Position numbers and translations under genes: made by a program | The notes under the pieces: model-generated | The model's input: only the letters and a program-made list of their open reading frames with translations | Told to the model about the DNA's origin: nothing | Database searches by the model: none | Assembly (NCBI GenBank): GCA_015832175.1 | Contig: WJXW01000001.1 | Location: 1,116,001-1,180,000, forward strand | Direction: 5' to 3' | Source: Paraphaeosphaeria minitans | Lineage: Eukaryota; Ascomycota; Dothideomycetes; Pleosporales; Didymosphaeriaceae | DNA length: 64,000 nt | Shown: piece after piece, positions 21,705 through 33,571 of the stretch | Layout of the letters: each line of letters begins with the position of its first letter | Numbering within the stretch: position 1 is the stretch's first letter

Positions 21705-23800
21705 CTATCGATATGAGTTGGACTGTTGAAATTCGAGATGGTCCCCGTCGAAATGATCATGTCCATCGTCGCCGTCGTGGTGGAGGGTGACACTGTTGAA
21801 CTCCTCGAAAGGATCTGCGATTTCGCCCCCAGGTGTAGCAAGTCCAGAATCTAACGGGACGCCCTTGGTTCTCGCAGCGCCGATGTCGACGCTTTGACTT
21901 TCCTTGACATTCCGGAAGTTGGGCGTCTCGATTCCGCGACCTTGATTCGGGACGATCGGAGGCTTCATGTGTCGCAACAACGCCCAAGAGGTAGCACGGA
22001 AGAAGGGATGCGTCTTAACATCGGAGGCTCCGGCTCGAGACCCAAGTCGACGCAATTCGTCTTTGATGAGCAGTTTTCGGATCAAGGATTTGCAATTACT
22101 AAAAATTATTAGTGGTGATGGTGAGCACGGGGTAGACTGCATACCTTGAGACCGGTGGAGCACCAGAGCCTTCGGCGAAGGGAACATCATCCCTCAGAAT
22201 GTTCGCAAAAGTCGCGTTACGATTCTTGCCCTTGAACGGAGTTGTCCCGTAAAGCATCTCGTAAATCAAGATGCCAAGAGTCCACCAATCAACTGCAGAC
22301 GTATGACCACAACCCTTGATGACCTCTGGGGCGATGTATTCCTCGGTACCTACAAACGAATTTGTCCTGAAGTTTGCTATGCACGACTTCGTGTCGATTG
22401 TGGGAAGATTACTGGAGGATGTGCCGTTTCGGCCAACAATCATAGTTGGACGACCTCCGGGATCCGACTGCTTTGACAGGTCAAAGTCTGACAGCATGAT
22501 GTGGCCGGACTGATGTAGGAGAATATCTACAACGATTAGCACAGAAATGCACAGAATAAGGTGAAAAGCGTACTTTCTGGCTTCAGGTCGCGATAGATGA
22601 AGCCCATGAGATGCAGGTACTCGAGAGCAGCTGTTACTTCAGCTGCATAGAACCGAGCTGCGTCCTCATCAACACACTTGTTTGGCCGGGTTTGTAGAGC
22701 CCTGAAGAACTCTCCGCCGCTGCAATATTCCATACAGAGGTAGAGGTGGTCCTCGGACTGAAACGAGTGATACAGAGTAACGATGAATGGATGGTTGCTG
22801 GTGGCCAGGATTTCCTGCTCGGCCAACGCACGCTTGATCTTGTTGCGCTTAATCATCTCCTTCTTGCTCAAGACTGGTTCTGTTAGCATTAAGTTCGATG
22901 AATCCGTGAAGAGGCCGTACCTTTCATGGCATAGAGCCTGCTCGACTTCTTCTCCCGCACCAGATAGACTTTGCCCACATCACCCTTTCCTATCAGCTTG
23001 ATTTTATCAAAGCTGCCGGGCCCGACCTCGACATTTCGGACCTTGATGGAATTGGAGCTGTATGTCCTCCGAAAAGCGACCGAGTTACGGATCTGGCCCG
23101 GAGACGGTATGCCCTTGGTGGGATCGGCAGGTATAAGATGTGTTGGGTCCTCGACTGCAGTCTCTACCATGCTAAGTGTAGAGGTGTTCGGGTGGTGGAC
23201 CAGAGGCTGCTTTCCAAGCTCTGCAGTCTGCGGACGCTCGGACGAGTTGCCCTTTGAAAACAGACCCTGGGCATTTGGAGCGGATGCTACCCTCCGCAGT
23301 TTCCTAGCCAATTCCTCTTTGCCGGCTGTCGTAGCTTGATCGTCGCCTCCATTGGGAGCATCGATCTTCGGCATGGGTGGTGTGTCGGGCGGCGAGGGAG
23401 GCACGCTGCCGTCGTTGTGGTGGCGCAAGGCCGGAGGGCCTTGGTGGGCGAAGTAAGGGTTGGCATGTGCTGTCGGTGAGACGCCATCGTCGAGCTGGTT
23501 GCCTTCGCTGGCAACGGTGGTGGAGCGATTGCGAGAGATGTGAGGGATGAAGCGCGACTGGCGGAAGGACGATTTGGAGTCGTTTTTAGGGATGGAGAGG
23601 CTGTTGCCTTCATCCGAGGGCTTGCGGTCCTTTTCGCTGCTGCTGCTGTTGATGCGGAAGAAGGCCTTGATCTTCTGGGAGACCTGGCTGTTGCTGCCGT
23701 TGACCTGCTTGTTGGATGACAGCGGGATGCCGGAAAAGGTGCGCTTCTCTGACATGGCGGCTGAGGTGTTGTTCGTTGATGAGTGGAACAGCTGCGTCAT
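21705..23800 (-). CDS. nrc-2: AGC protein kinase of the NRC-2 / Fpk1 flippase-kinase family
   Basis: Four exons, 23800-22921, 22873-22574, 22526-22145 and 22098-21705, give 651 residues. The family phosphorylates aminophospholipid flippases in yeast (Fpk1/Fpk2); NRC-2 in Neurospora restrains conidiation. The N-terminal half is Ser/Pro-rich and disordered. The kinase domain starts near residue 266 with [16 protein letters not shown]; the catalytic lysine is in LYAMKVLSKKEM (rebuilt across intron 1). The catalytic loop is YRDLKPEN, the metal motif is DFD (SDFDLSK) as usual for this subfamily, and [10 protein letters not shown] is the P+1 region. The C-terminal AGC tail contains [21 protein letters not shown] and DPFEEFNSV. 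Introns of 46-47 nt. The start could instead be Met16. It is a plausible regulator of polar growth through membrane asymmetry. Confidence 0.93.
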
Positions 23801-25345
23801 GGCGGCGCGGGCGGGCGCGGTGAGGATGTCGAGGGCGTACTCGTGCCGTGGAGAGGAGAAGCGGTCCGGATGGCGTGTGGTGTCGTTGAGCGTGGATCTA
23901 GTGGGCCATATCTATCCGGTGATGTCGACGCTGTCCAGGGTCCCGGGCGGTCGGGGAGCTGGTGTGGCTGGTGCGGGTATTGGTGCTGGTATGGCGTGCG
24001 TGGGCGGGCCCGTCAAGGAATGCAGCGGCGCAGGGCAGGGCGAGGGCGGGAGTGCGAGCGAGGCCGGCCAGCATTGAGCGGCGGTGTAGGAGGGACGATG
24101 AGAGACGGCTGGAGACGAAGTTCTTGGGGAGCATGCAAGCGCAGCCCAGGCAGGCCAGACGTCGCAGCACAGCAAAGCCACAGTGGGGAAGGAGCCGACG
24201 CGCGAACGCTCCTTTGGATCTAGCCCGTGTGCAGCATCATCGGCGTCTTCTCGAACCCACCCACCTACATCTGATGCCCGAGCGACTGTGCTCTGCGAAT
24301 GGCTGCATTTGCAAGCATCTCAGCAGTCAGCTCAGGGGCGCACGCTGCCTAGATTGCCCCAAACATGTCCCCTAGAGCACTTTGTCCGCCTGTCTCTCCC
24401 CTACTGAATCCAAGTGCTTCTCCTGGATTTATCAGCAACGGACCCTATCTCTGCTTCCTCTGCCGAGAGTCCCACTTCTTCTCAACACCCCGTCACCTTC
24501 GTCCTGATCACACAATCGCTGCCAGATGGCTAAGCTTCCATTCTATTCCTACGCCTGACCCAAGCCCTTCCACCGAACTCTAGACGGCGGAGCGCCACCC
24601 GGCCCTGGGCCTAGCATGCCATTCGCCGAGCCACCTCTCTGCCCGAACGTACCATCCTCGCCCGTCTTGTCGCCACGCCGTTCGCTCGTTGCTGATCTTC
24701 TCGATGTTGAAGTCAGTCCCAAGTGCGATACACCTTCTCCTTGCCAGCAATTCGTACATGGTCGTTGCGCATCGGCTCCTAGAACATCGGCGTCATCGTC
24801 ACCACACCCACGGTCAGACAGCATTTCATATTCCATGTTACATTTGTGAACTACTATATAATGAGTTGAGCATATCAAACAGGTAGCCATGTTGGTATAG
24901 CTTGTGGCGACGCAGCAGACCAAAGGGGCAGAGACTTGGGACGCGACCCCAGCTCTCACCGTCCGAACCGCCCAAGTGTGCCGCTCATCGGTACAACGCC
25001 GAATTAGAATAATGTCCATGTTAAAAGCAGCAAACTGTAACACAAACCACGAAAAAGTGCCGCCGCCGTATTCGTCCCCACGCTGTAGAGGTATGTCCAA
25101 ATCTGTCCATATCCAGTGTAACGCTGTGTGATATGCTTGGTGACGCCGCAGTATTAGGGAGAAGTAGAAAAGTCAGTACAAGACCAGGATAAGAGTGGAT
25201 ACTTGCATGAGGCCACGCTTCGCCTCCAGTCGTAGTGATGTTCGACAAAAGACTCATAAGAGCCAGAGCAAAAAGGGTGAATAAGAAGAGTGTGGCCCAT
25301 GGGGCCGGTCGACATGTCGAGCCCTGGAGACGATCCGTTTCCTGT
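23801..25345. other. 1.5-kb gap, NRC-2 kinase upstream region
   Basis: The gap lies between the kinase start and the end of the next gene on the same strand. Several open frames of 130-180 codons exist on both strands, but they are low-complexity, lack recognisable domains and overlap one another, so I do not call genes. A long promoter or 5' leader for the kinase is the simplest reading. The final 300 bases are the 3' flank of the neighbouring gene. Confidence 0.4.
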
Positions 25346-28300
25346 TCAACGCCGCTCCGCACTCGAAGAATGGCTCTGTTTGTAGTCGTGAACGGTCTTC
25401 GCGTCATCCTCCCTGAGCTGTCCGAAGCGTTCACGCCACTTCCTTGCACGCTCCTTCTTCTGCTCCGGTGAAAGGTTTCGTGCATCTTTCTTCTTGCGCC
25501 TGAATTTGTTGGTGACCTGCTCGAGCTTTGCCTTGGCTGGTGAGTGCTCCCCTGACTTCTTGGGCGAACCAGGCGTATTTGTCGGTGATGGCCCACGTGC
25601 GTCACTTCTCTCGCCTGCTCCCGCTTTGGCAGGAGACGACGTCGTCTTCTGTTTCCCCTTGCTGGTCGAAGGCCGGAAGCAGGAAGCCTCCTCTTCCACA
25701 TGTGCCGAAGAACCAGGAGCGTCGACCTGGCGATGACCTCCAGCTGCAAGAGGCTGATTTGGTGGCTGTGTCTTATTCTGCTGTTGCTCAGTGATGTTGG
25801 TATCGACAATCATCTCTACCAGATCATCGATCGCACCGTCAAGGCCTGATGCGCGCTGGTTTGCCATAGGCCGCGCGAAAGACGAATCACCTGCACCGGA
25901 AGCTGTCATTTCGAAATCTTGTGCAGTCTGGTTATACCACTGGAGGGACGTAGGCGGTCCATGAGTCCGGTTGGTGAATTGGTTGCCAGAGAACTGCCTG
26001 TATGCATGACCAAGCTTCGTGGCATCAGCCCGAGACATACTACCTCTGTCTGGTTCCTTTGTCACTATGCCATTCTGTGTCGACGGAAAGGCGTTTTGTT
26101 GGTACGCAGGCGAGTCTCGATTGAAGGTACCGGTAGAACTCATATACATATTGGGTGTCGGGTTGCGCGTTCGTTGATCTTGAGCGGCGTTGTTGGAAAG
26201 TGTGTACATGAAAGGAGATTCAGGTGTGTGATATGCCGACTCCTTGCGCATTTCCATGGTAGCATTGACCCTCGCGGATCGAATATTTTCCTGGCCACCA
26301 ACAAGTGCATCAGGGCGGTTGAAGGTCATGCTGATGGCAGAGTCATGAGGTTGGGAGCTGGCGACTAGACCACGGAGAGAGTTGTTTCGACCGCGTTTAT
26401 CTTCATCATGAAGAAATTGAACAAGTCCTTGGATGTAGCCTTTTAGAACGTCGGGACTGTCTGGGATTCCTACGTGATCATAGCCAGCTTGAAACCCTTC
26501 TTGATATGTCGAAGGTACATGGTTGACTGGCTTGGAACCGATCAGCGGCCAGGTGTCCTCCGTACTAAATCGCTGGTCGGTCGTCTTGCGTCCTGAGGTG
26601 TTGCCTGAGCAGGCTGGCTTCATAGGCTCCACAGAAAAGGGCGGCATGCGCTCTTGAACGGTCGCGGAAGTTGGAGCGGCGGCAAGCTGTTGCAGTGATC
26701 CGCTGGAGGACTTCTTGCCAAACGCCTCTGGCCACGAAGTTAGTTTGGCGACCGTTTTATGGCCAGAGCGACTGGAATTTCCTTCATTCCATGGGCTAGC
26801 TGGCCAATTCTTCTCAGGGGTCGAGGGAACCACGGAGGTGGTAGACCTCGAGTCGTGAACTTGCGGCGCAACTCGGGTAGAAGAGTGCTCGTGTGTGTTG
26901 GTGGGAAAGAAATCTGTTGTGTCGATGCTGGACAGACTGGGCTTCTGAGAAAGACTCCGATTGCCTGGTAGGTCTGACTCATGATCACTATTGATCCGCG
27001 CCGGAGATCGCTTCGCTGGTGACGGTGTTGGGGGAACAGCGTCCTTCCCAGTGGTTGCTGCCTTGGTTGTAGGCTCGTAAGTTGGGCTCTTCGGATCGAG
27101 CGCTGAGCTGACCTGCTTCTTGTTTTCCTCTGGGGGTGGTTTGATCTGAATCGCGTGGGACCGCCGACTCGCAGAGCTAGGAGACTGCGGCGGCTGTACG
27201 GGATTCTGCATAAAGGGCGTAGGTTCGGTGGCTGGCATGCCGGCGTAGCCCCCGAATGATGGTGGGAACATCATCATTGAAGGATATGAAGGTGTGCCCG
27301 GGAATCCGTACAGCGGAGAAGGCATAGGCTGGTGGAACTGAGGAACAAACGGAGGCAGGGGTAAAGAAACAGAGACTGGTCCCAGGGATCTAGAAAAGGT
27401 AGTGGACTGGACAGGTGGAGCATTATTGTTCTCAGTGACCTCGAGCGCAGTAATCTGTTTGCGGAGTGCATCGAGCTCGATGATCAAGATTCGCTTTTTC
27501 TCAATGACACTTGCGCGCCACGCTTCAGTCTGGTGGCTTGCTTGTAAAACCTCCGTCTGCTCAACAGTACGAAGCTCCTGCTTCTTGAGTGTTTGCTGGG
27601 CTTTGAGAGCTGAAACATCCAGTCCAGACAACGGTGACGGTGTGCTCACTCGCTGAGGGGCCAGAGACGGGCCAGTGAGGCTATTTCGAGCGGAAAGTCC
27701 TGGGACGGGCTCCGCAAGCTTTGGTGCCGACTCCAAGCTCGTAGACACTAAGGATGAAGCACCCGAATTTGTCGCTTCGAGAGCTGGAAGTGCATAGACT
27801 CGGTCGCCTACATAGAGCACAGGCTGGTTTCCAACGACTTCTAGTCGCGGAACGTTGTTGTTTTCTAGGCGCGACTGCGCGGACATTACGTTGGTTAGAG
27901 GGATTCCTCGAACTGCGGGGGGCTTGAAATCGTTGTTGATGAAGCGATCGTTTAGCACAGGCGGTTGATCGCTCGGCACGATACGTCCACCGGCAGTGAC
28001 GCGCATACCCGGAGGGCTGCCGTGTTCCTTGAGAAGTCTCTCGGCTTTCCCACGCTTAATCGAGGGAGATGGCGAAGGCTTCTTGACAGGTGCCGCTGGA
28101 GCGAGAGCAGGCGTAGCGGAATAACGGAGGCTCTTGGTAGAAGACCTAGCGGCCAGAGTAGCTGATGCGGAAGGTCGCAAAACGTGCTCTGCACGAAGCT
28201 TGATTAGCAACAAGCTCGCCACACAAGGGAAAGAGGCAAGATGAAGGTAGTGGAGTGGAATGCTAAGTGCTGTCTTTGGCGAGCGGGCTGGTTTTGCTGA

Positions 28301-28506
28301 TTATCGTATCGTTTCCCAGGTAACACGCCCAAGAGGCAGGCGCAGCAAGAGCAAAGTGAAAGTGAAGGGTGACACATGTTGAAGCGCACTCGAGGACCTC
28401 ATCACCGACCTTTGATAACATCCTCATCGGCAAACTGCTCGATCGATACGGCAGATTCGGAAACGGAGTCCCTGAGAGCGAGCAGCTCCTCAACCTTGTA
28501 TGACAT
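25346..28506 (-). CDS. conserved-looking protein of unknown function, 979 residues
   Basis: Two exons, 28506-28410 and 28188-25346. The first, short exon encodes MSYKVEELLALRDSVSESAV and continues SIEQFADEDVIK; a 221-nt intron with a CTAAT branch site joins it to EHVLRPSASATLAAR. The start codon of the long frame itself (28222) would fall inside that intron, so the two-exon model is preferred. Visible parts: a basic Pro/Ser stretch, a block with KAERLLKEHGSPPGMRVTAG and PQVLYVGDRVYAL-like residues (about 80-165), a coiled coil with many Glu/Lys/Leu (about 225-283), a long disordered Ser/Thr/Pro region, a short ordered segment FQAGYDHVGIPDSPDVLKGY near residue 610, and a very basic C-terminus rich in KKxKxxxR ending HSSSAERR. 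I recognise no catalytic domain. A cytoskeletal or scaffold role is only a guess from coiled coil and disorder. Confidence 0.75.
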
Positions 28507-29372
28507 GGTGGGCGTTGACCAACCCGGTCCAACTCGGGACGACAGAGGCTTGTAGGGTAACCCCAGGCGGTCGGGGACACAGTATAGGCAATTGAAGACG
28601 ACCGAGAAGTGAGATGGGTGTGATGCGAATATCCTGTCAATTTCAGAGCGTGCTACGGATCAGGTGGATGAGCGACAAATGGGGGATATGGGGACTCTAC
28701 GTACCTCAAAGCGGGTGGTGAGGTACTATGCGAAAGAGCGTGCAGCTATCCAAAAGCCGAAGAGCAGCAATGACAAAAGAAGAGCGGAACGAGAACGCGG
28801 AGACGAATGAGTGTGCGTTGAGGGGTTATGAAGGGAGACGCGCCTCATGAAAAGGATACAACAAGCATGCTGGCGCGACTGCTGTATTTACTTCGCTCGA
28901 AAGGAAAGGGAAGGGACATGAGCGAGAAGGATAGACCAAGTACCAGGGAGCCGAGGCAGCGGTGCTGAGCTAGAGGATGGTTATTGCCCTGTTCGACAGA
29001 AATAGAAACGTGGGCGGAGGCAGGAACGACCGGGAGGACCAAAGCGTGGAAGTGACTTCGCAGTGCTCCCAGAACATGCAACATAAGAGAGCAGAACGTA
29101 CAAAACACAAGGTGAAGAGGGCGAATTGGGCGAAGTGGTACGGAATGCGACCACATACGACGCAAGTGGATGATGCTTTGTCCAGTATTACCATGGGTAT
29201 AAAATGATTCAGCATCCTTCATCCGTCCACCACAACCTAATTGCACTTGATTAAAGAGCCATTGAACTTACAGTCATGAATTTCCCATACGCCATTGACA
29301 GAAACGCCGCTCGCTATGCGAAAAGTACCCTGCAGCCATGTTCTTATCATACCGGTGGACTCTATCTAGTAC
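28507..29372. other. intergenic, 866 bases
   Basis: This is the promoter of the unknown-function gene (from 28507) and the 3' flank of MRE11. No coding frame or repeat was recognised. Confidence 0.4.
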
Positions 29373-31774
29373 CTATCGCTTCCGAGTGGCCCTTGAGCTC
29401 GGCATCGGCTCAAAGGCGTCATCGTCGGATATCTCTTCTTCGTCCTACAGAGCGTTAGCATCAAACCGATGAATAGTTCATGGTAGGCACAACTTGCCTC
29501 CTCTATCGCCCGACTCGCTCGCGACGCAGCCGCCCGCTGCGTAGAACTTTGAGAGAAATTGAGAGTAGACTGCTTGGTTTCAGGTATCTTCCTAGTCCGG
29601 GTTGCGGATGCAGTTGACTTCTTCACTGGTGACTTAGCGTGGGTAGCCCTGCTGATGGTTTTGCTCGTGGCGCGCTTCTTTTGCCCGACAAGGAGATCTT
29701 CCTCTGATCCAGAGTCTGGCTGCTCTACCGGCTCGTGATAGACCTCGTCAACCATAATCACATCGTCGTCGTCGTCGTCGTCACTCTCTTCCACTGCAAC
29801 AAGGGTCTTCTTTCCTCTAGTTGCCCTCGGCGCTGGGGCTTTCTTAGCGGCGGCGGGTTTCTTCTTAGTAGCAGCCGCAGTCTGGGTTGTTGTACCAGCC
29901 TTGCCCCTACCCCTAGCCGCCTTCTTCGTTTTAACCACCGGAGCATCTTCCTCGTCTTGACCATCATCTGCATGAGCAACAGCGTCTGGTGAATCTGCCC
30001 AATGCCCGTCAATGTCACTGTCGTGTCCGCTTGGTCTAGCTTTGGCCCGAGACTTGCTCTGTAACTTTTGTTAGTGTGTGTGTGTGTATTCGAGCAGTGT
30101 CGATGTTAGTGATCTTACCTTGCGCCTTGTGTCGCCTGCCGCGAACGCTCCCTCCATTTGACTTTTGTAGTTCTCTATTACGTCCTCGAGGTCATCTAGG
30201 TCAACATTAAGATCTTCTAGCAAGTACTTCTGCTGCGAATCGAGACTCTCCTCAACGAACTTCTCAAGAGCATGCTTATCGTCCTTGTCTACGAACTGAG
30301 ACACAGCGTCCCCAAAAGAGTTCTGTGGTAAGATTGAAAGCGATTGTGCGGTCAAAAACTCTTTGACAAGCTGTTCGACCTTTACCGTATCTATCGCTAG
30401 CTGCGCCATAGCTGATTCGTCGGGTAGCTCCGCGATTGCCTTTGAAATACGGGTAGCTGTCTTCTTCCTCCGATGGAACATCACCACGTCGTTCACGTTC
30501 GCGACCCTGCCTTGAAATCTGTTCGAGAGCCGCTGCGGGTTCTCGATCTGAAATTCGCCACGATCGGGAGCAGTGTACTCCACGCGTAAGCGAACAAGTG
30601 GAAGAGGAATCTCTATGTCCTCGTCTTCGTCTCGATCGTCTTGTAGCTCAACCCACTCCCGCTGTGCTTGATCAATCATTTCGTTGACAACGGTCGCAAT
30701 GACTTCCGATATCTTGTTCTTGTTCTCTGAGACACGCCATAGCTTTTGATCGATGACTTCTTGCTGCTCCTGCAAGACGATATCCTTCATAATGAAAGGC
30801 CGTACGGATTTCAGCCTAATAGGCTCACTCCAGAACTTGTGCTTGTCTTTGGTAGTATCGACGCTAACGATGGTGACGTGTTTCGGTACAGCTTCTCCGG
30901 GCATCAATGAAGTAGCGACGGACGAACCTGGCTGGATGACTTGAAAGCCCATTTCAGGATTGAGCCTGGGCTCAATGAGGCATTCATGCTCGTGGCCCCA
31001 TATGACCAGATCGATGAATTCTGGAAGGAAGTTCTCCGGGAGATAGCTAGTGGGTGTGTGCGCAACATGATTCTGGTGGACGGTCATCAGGTTGAACCAA
31101 TCCCCAGTCTGAGCGTCTGGCTGATAGAACTTGACCTCTCCATTCCGCCACGTATGAAACAGACGCTCATCTCGAACGTTGCTAAGTCCGTAAAGTGCTA
31201 GTTTTGTTTCACCTTTCTGAAGTAGTACCGGCTTTACTTCTATACGATCAACTTCTGTCGTTCGACCATAGTAGTTGACGAGACCAGATGCTTGAAGAAG
31301 ATCTAACGCGGAGTACTGTCCCTCCCCGGATGGGTCATCGTGGTTACCGTGGATAGCAAAGACGGGGATCGCCACATTGATATTCAGATCCTCGTAATTG
31401 ACATGGTCAAACACTGAACCGAAGATCTCGCTCGCATCGCTGAGCATCTCTAGCTCGCAAGGCTTGTCCCCCAAGCAGTTCATGCGCAGAGATTGGGTCA
31501 CATGATACATAGACATGCGTGAAGGCTTGTTCTCGTGGAAGAGGTCACCGCCGTGAAGAACCATGTCGACATCGTGCTCTTTGGCAAGACACATGACTTC
31601 GTGAAACGACTTCCAGCTATCGTCTTTTCGAACGGGATCGCGCTCATTGTATCCGACATGGCTATCGGTAGCTACGAGAATTCGAATGACATCGGGGCCT
31701 GAGAGACGCTTGTTAGCAGAAACAATCTCCTGCACGGAGGGCGGACTACCTTGTGGTGAGTCCTGGGCAGGCAT
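29373..31774 (-). CDS. MRE11: double-strand break repair nuclease Mre11
   Basis: Three exons, 31774-30119, 30058-29498 and 29444-29373, give 762 residues. Mre11 is the Mn-dependent nuclease of the Mre11-Rad50-Nbs1 complex, which senses and trims DNA ends. Phosphoesterase motifs are all present: ATDSHVGYNERDP (motif I), LHGGDLFHENKPSR (II), FAIHGNHDDPSG (III), HQNHVAHT and WGHEHEC (IV/V). The Rad50-binding helical part ends near EDVIENYKSQMEGAF. The tail is Lys/Arg and Asp/Glu-rich (DDDDDDDVIMVDE). Intron 1 (60 nt) contains a GT repeat. Intron 2 (29497-29445) starts with GC, not GT: GAG-GAG|GCAAGT...TGTAG|GAC. Splicing it gives the terminal residues DEEEISDDDAFEPMPSSRAT and then RKR, a typical acidic Mre11 end; reading through would give an unrelated tail ending at 29366. 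It is divergent from uS19m. Confidence 0.95.
30074..30087. repeat. GT dinucleotide run inside MRE11 intron 1
   Basis: About seven GT units in the first intron of MRE11. It lies next to the branch region and is probably neutral. Confidence 0.8.
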
Positions 31775-32048
31775 GGTGAAGTCGCGCTGCGTGGGGTCGA
31801 TGAAGATGGGAGAAGAGAGCTACACGGCGTTTAGATGTTGACTGCGCTCTGATGTACCCTCGAGCAGACCACCTTTGCCGCAAAGATATGAGAACACCGG
31901 TCAGTCATTCACAAAGTCGCGTCGCGTTCTGCCGGGTTCGCCAAGAAAACTCGCTATCACGTGCCGAGACCCCTGCAAGTGGCGCCGACAGCTCGGTGCA
32001 CCGAAATCGTCAAGTAGATGTCGCGACTCCTCAACAACAGCAATAGCA
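31775..32048. promoter_or_regulatory. bidirectional promoter, MRE11 and uS19m
   Basis: Only 274 bases separate the divergent start codons. A CACGTG E-box core at 31958-31963 sits near the middle. Shared regulation is inferred from the geometry. Confidence 0.5.
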
Positions 32049-32512
32049 ATGTATCCCACACGGGCGCTTCTCTCGCGGTCGGTCTGGAAAGGTATGTCAC
32101 AGCGAGCGCTATATTCCTATGCGTACTGATTGGTAACTCCAGGCCCCAACATCGTACCGTAAGTCGATAGACGCTGTCCTCGACGTTTGGCTGAGAAATC
32201 TAGATTGCCCATCGTTCGCGCGGCGCCCGGCCAGAAGGTCGTTCCGATCAAGACACAGGCACGATCCGCAACCATTCTGCCAAATTTTGTTCACCAGAAG
32301 TTCCAAATACACAACGGCAAAAACTACGTGGATGTCACGATAACCGAAGACATGGTTGGACACAAGTTGGGCGAATTTGCACCGTACGTTACCGCCCATC
32401 ATATACTCGCTCGGTTTCAGCAAGCACAAAGGGCGAGGGCCGCTGGATAAGGACTGATAGTGGTCACAGGACGAGAAAGCAGTTCACGTACAAACAGACG
32501 AAGAACAAGTAG
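32049..32512 (+). CDS. RSM19: mitochondrial small ribosomal subunit protein uS19m
   Basis: Four exons, 32049-32091, 32143-32158, 32204-32383 and 32470-32512, give 93 residues. The protein is the mitochondrial S19, part of the head of the small subunit near the A-site tRNA. The assembled sequence reads [20 protein letters not shown], then [36 protein letters not shown] and [20 protein letters not shown], the universal S19 fold and about the size of yeast Rsm19 (91). Exon 2 is only 16 nt and encodes the GPNIV part that completes the conserved SVWKGP motif; without it the frame and motif are lost. The final intron (86 nt) separates GEFAP from TRK. Donors are GTATGT, GTAAGT and GTACGT. Confidence 0.94.
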
Positions 32513-32847
32513 AGAATCGGTCGCACATGCATATCTTGGAGTTCTGGGTATCAATTTGGGGCATGTGCTAAAGCCCCTTTGTATCGCTACTTGTACAAAA
32601 TAGCACGAACCCGAACTTTGTGGGTTGCAATGCAAGAAGTTGCCTCAACGCCAAAGCCAACGCCTCCCATATTGTGAAGGTGTCTACAAGTGAATCTCCA
32701 CTGCTGGCGCCTTAGGCCTCAGCACGGCAGACCGCCTGCTAATAATGTAGAAAGCGCACAGCCATCATGCCAGAAGTACGTCGGGGCCGTTGTATGAGTG
32801 ACCTCCGTCCAGGTCGTGTCGCTTGATGCGAACGTCAAGGTGAGTCC
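32513..32847. other. convergent 3' region, uS19m and TAF10
   Basis: A 335-base spacer between converging genes. Nothing else was recognised. Confidence 0.4.
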
Positions 32848-33571
32848 TTACCGGTAGAACTCGCCACGTTTGATGTTGACGCCGTACTCGCCCACGGCCA
32901 TGCCCAAATCCTCCATGGTGAGCACAGTCCGGCCTTGGCCGCCACCCTGTCCGCCTCCACCAAATCCCGCACGCGGCGCGCCTAGGGCGAGATCTTTGGC
33001 TTTCGTACTGCTATCCTTGCCGCCCTGTGCCCCGCCTGGTGCTGCTACGCCTTGGGGCCCTGCTCCACCAGCCAGTCCGCCCATCGGATTGTTACTCGTA
33101 GTGTTGGACGCTCGTATGCGCGAGAATTGGTATGCGTCGGCTGCGATATCGGCAATGAACTTCTGAGTTGCGAGCGCAAGGAGTCGCGCAAGATGCGGCG
33201 AAGTCTGAGGCGGCGGCGGCAGACCAGCACGGGTGAGATAGTAGTTGGTGACAGCATCTGGGAGCTACATCATGGGTTAGCCGTCATCTGCCTCCAAGGC
33301 GCGGGGCAAAACATACGATAGGCGCGAACTCATCCATTTTAGAGAGGAATTCGCGGAGCGTCGCGTCCTTCTTCGCGGGAATCCGCGCTTCTATCGGGTT
33401 TTCTGCGGCGACGCCGTTTCTCTGTGGTGCTTCCGTGTCGTTTTCGCCGTCGAGAATCATGGCGTCTGATTGTTGATTGTTCTCGGGGTTGATCTCCGTG
33501 TCGACGCCGGCGTCTAAGTCATCCATAACCTCTGTATTCGCGTTGAGCAGGGGCTGAGTGTTGTCGGCCAT
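32848..33571 (-). CDS. TAF10: TAF10, histone-fold subunit of TFIID and SAGA
   Basis: Two exons, 33571-33317 and 33264-32848, give 223 residues. TAF10 is shared by TFIID and SAGA and pairs through its histone fold with TAF3, TAF8 or SPT7. The histone fold begins [20 protein letters not shown] (completed across the intron) and goes on with [40 protein letters not shown] and QFSRIR. A Gly-rich loop (about residues 145-195) interrupts the fold before its final helices [20 protein letters not shown]. The start was set at 33571 (MADNTQPLL); the frame is open upstream but that part is not TAF10-like. The stop codon lies inside a good donor-like sequence (CG|GTAAGG), yet the protein already has the normal family C-terminus EFYR. 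Confidence 0.92.

Noticed and set aside
23547..24223. Overlapping + frames of 146-176 codons at the kinase 5' end
   Set aside because: They run antisense to the disordered N-terminus and leader of the kinase and encode Gly/Ala/Arg-rich sequence without motifs.
24549..25100. 183-codon open frame (-) between the kinase and the unknown-function gene
   Set aside because: Cys/Gly/Arg-rich product without domains; it overlaps equally long frames on the other strand, which is typical of chance open frames in GC-balanced DNA.
29755..29790. GTC trinucleotide run in MRE11 as a non-coding microsatellite
   Set aside because: It is in frame and encodes an Asp run in the acidic Mre11 tail; such codon runs are common and need no separate feature.
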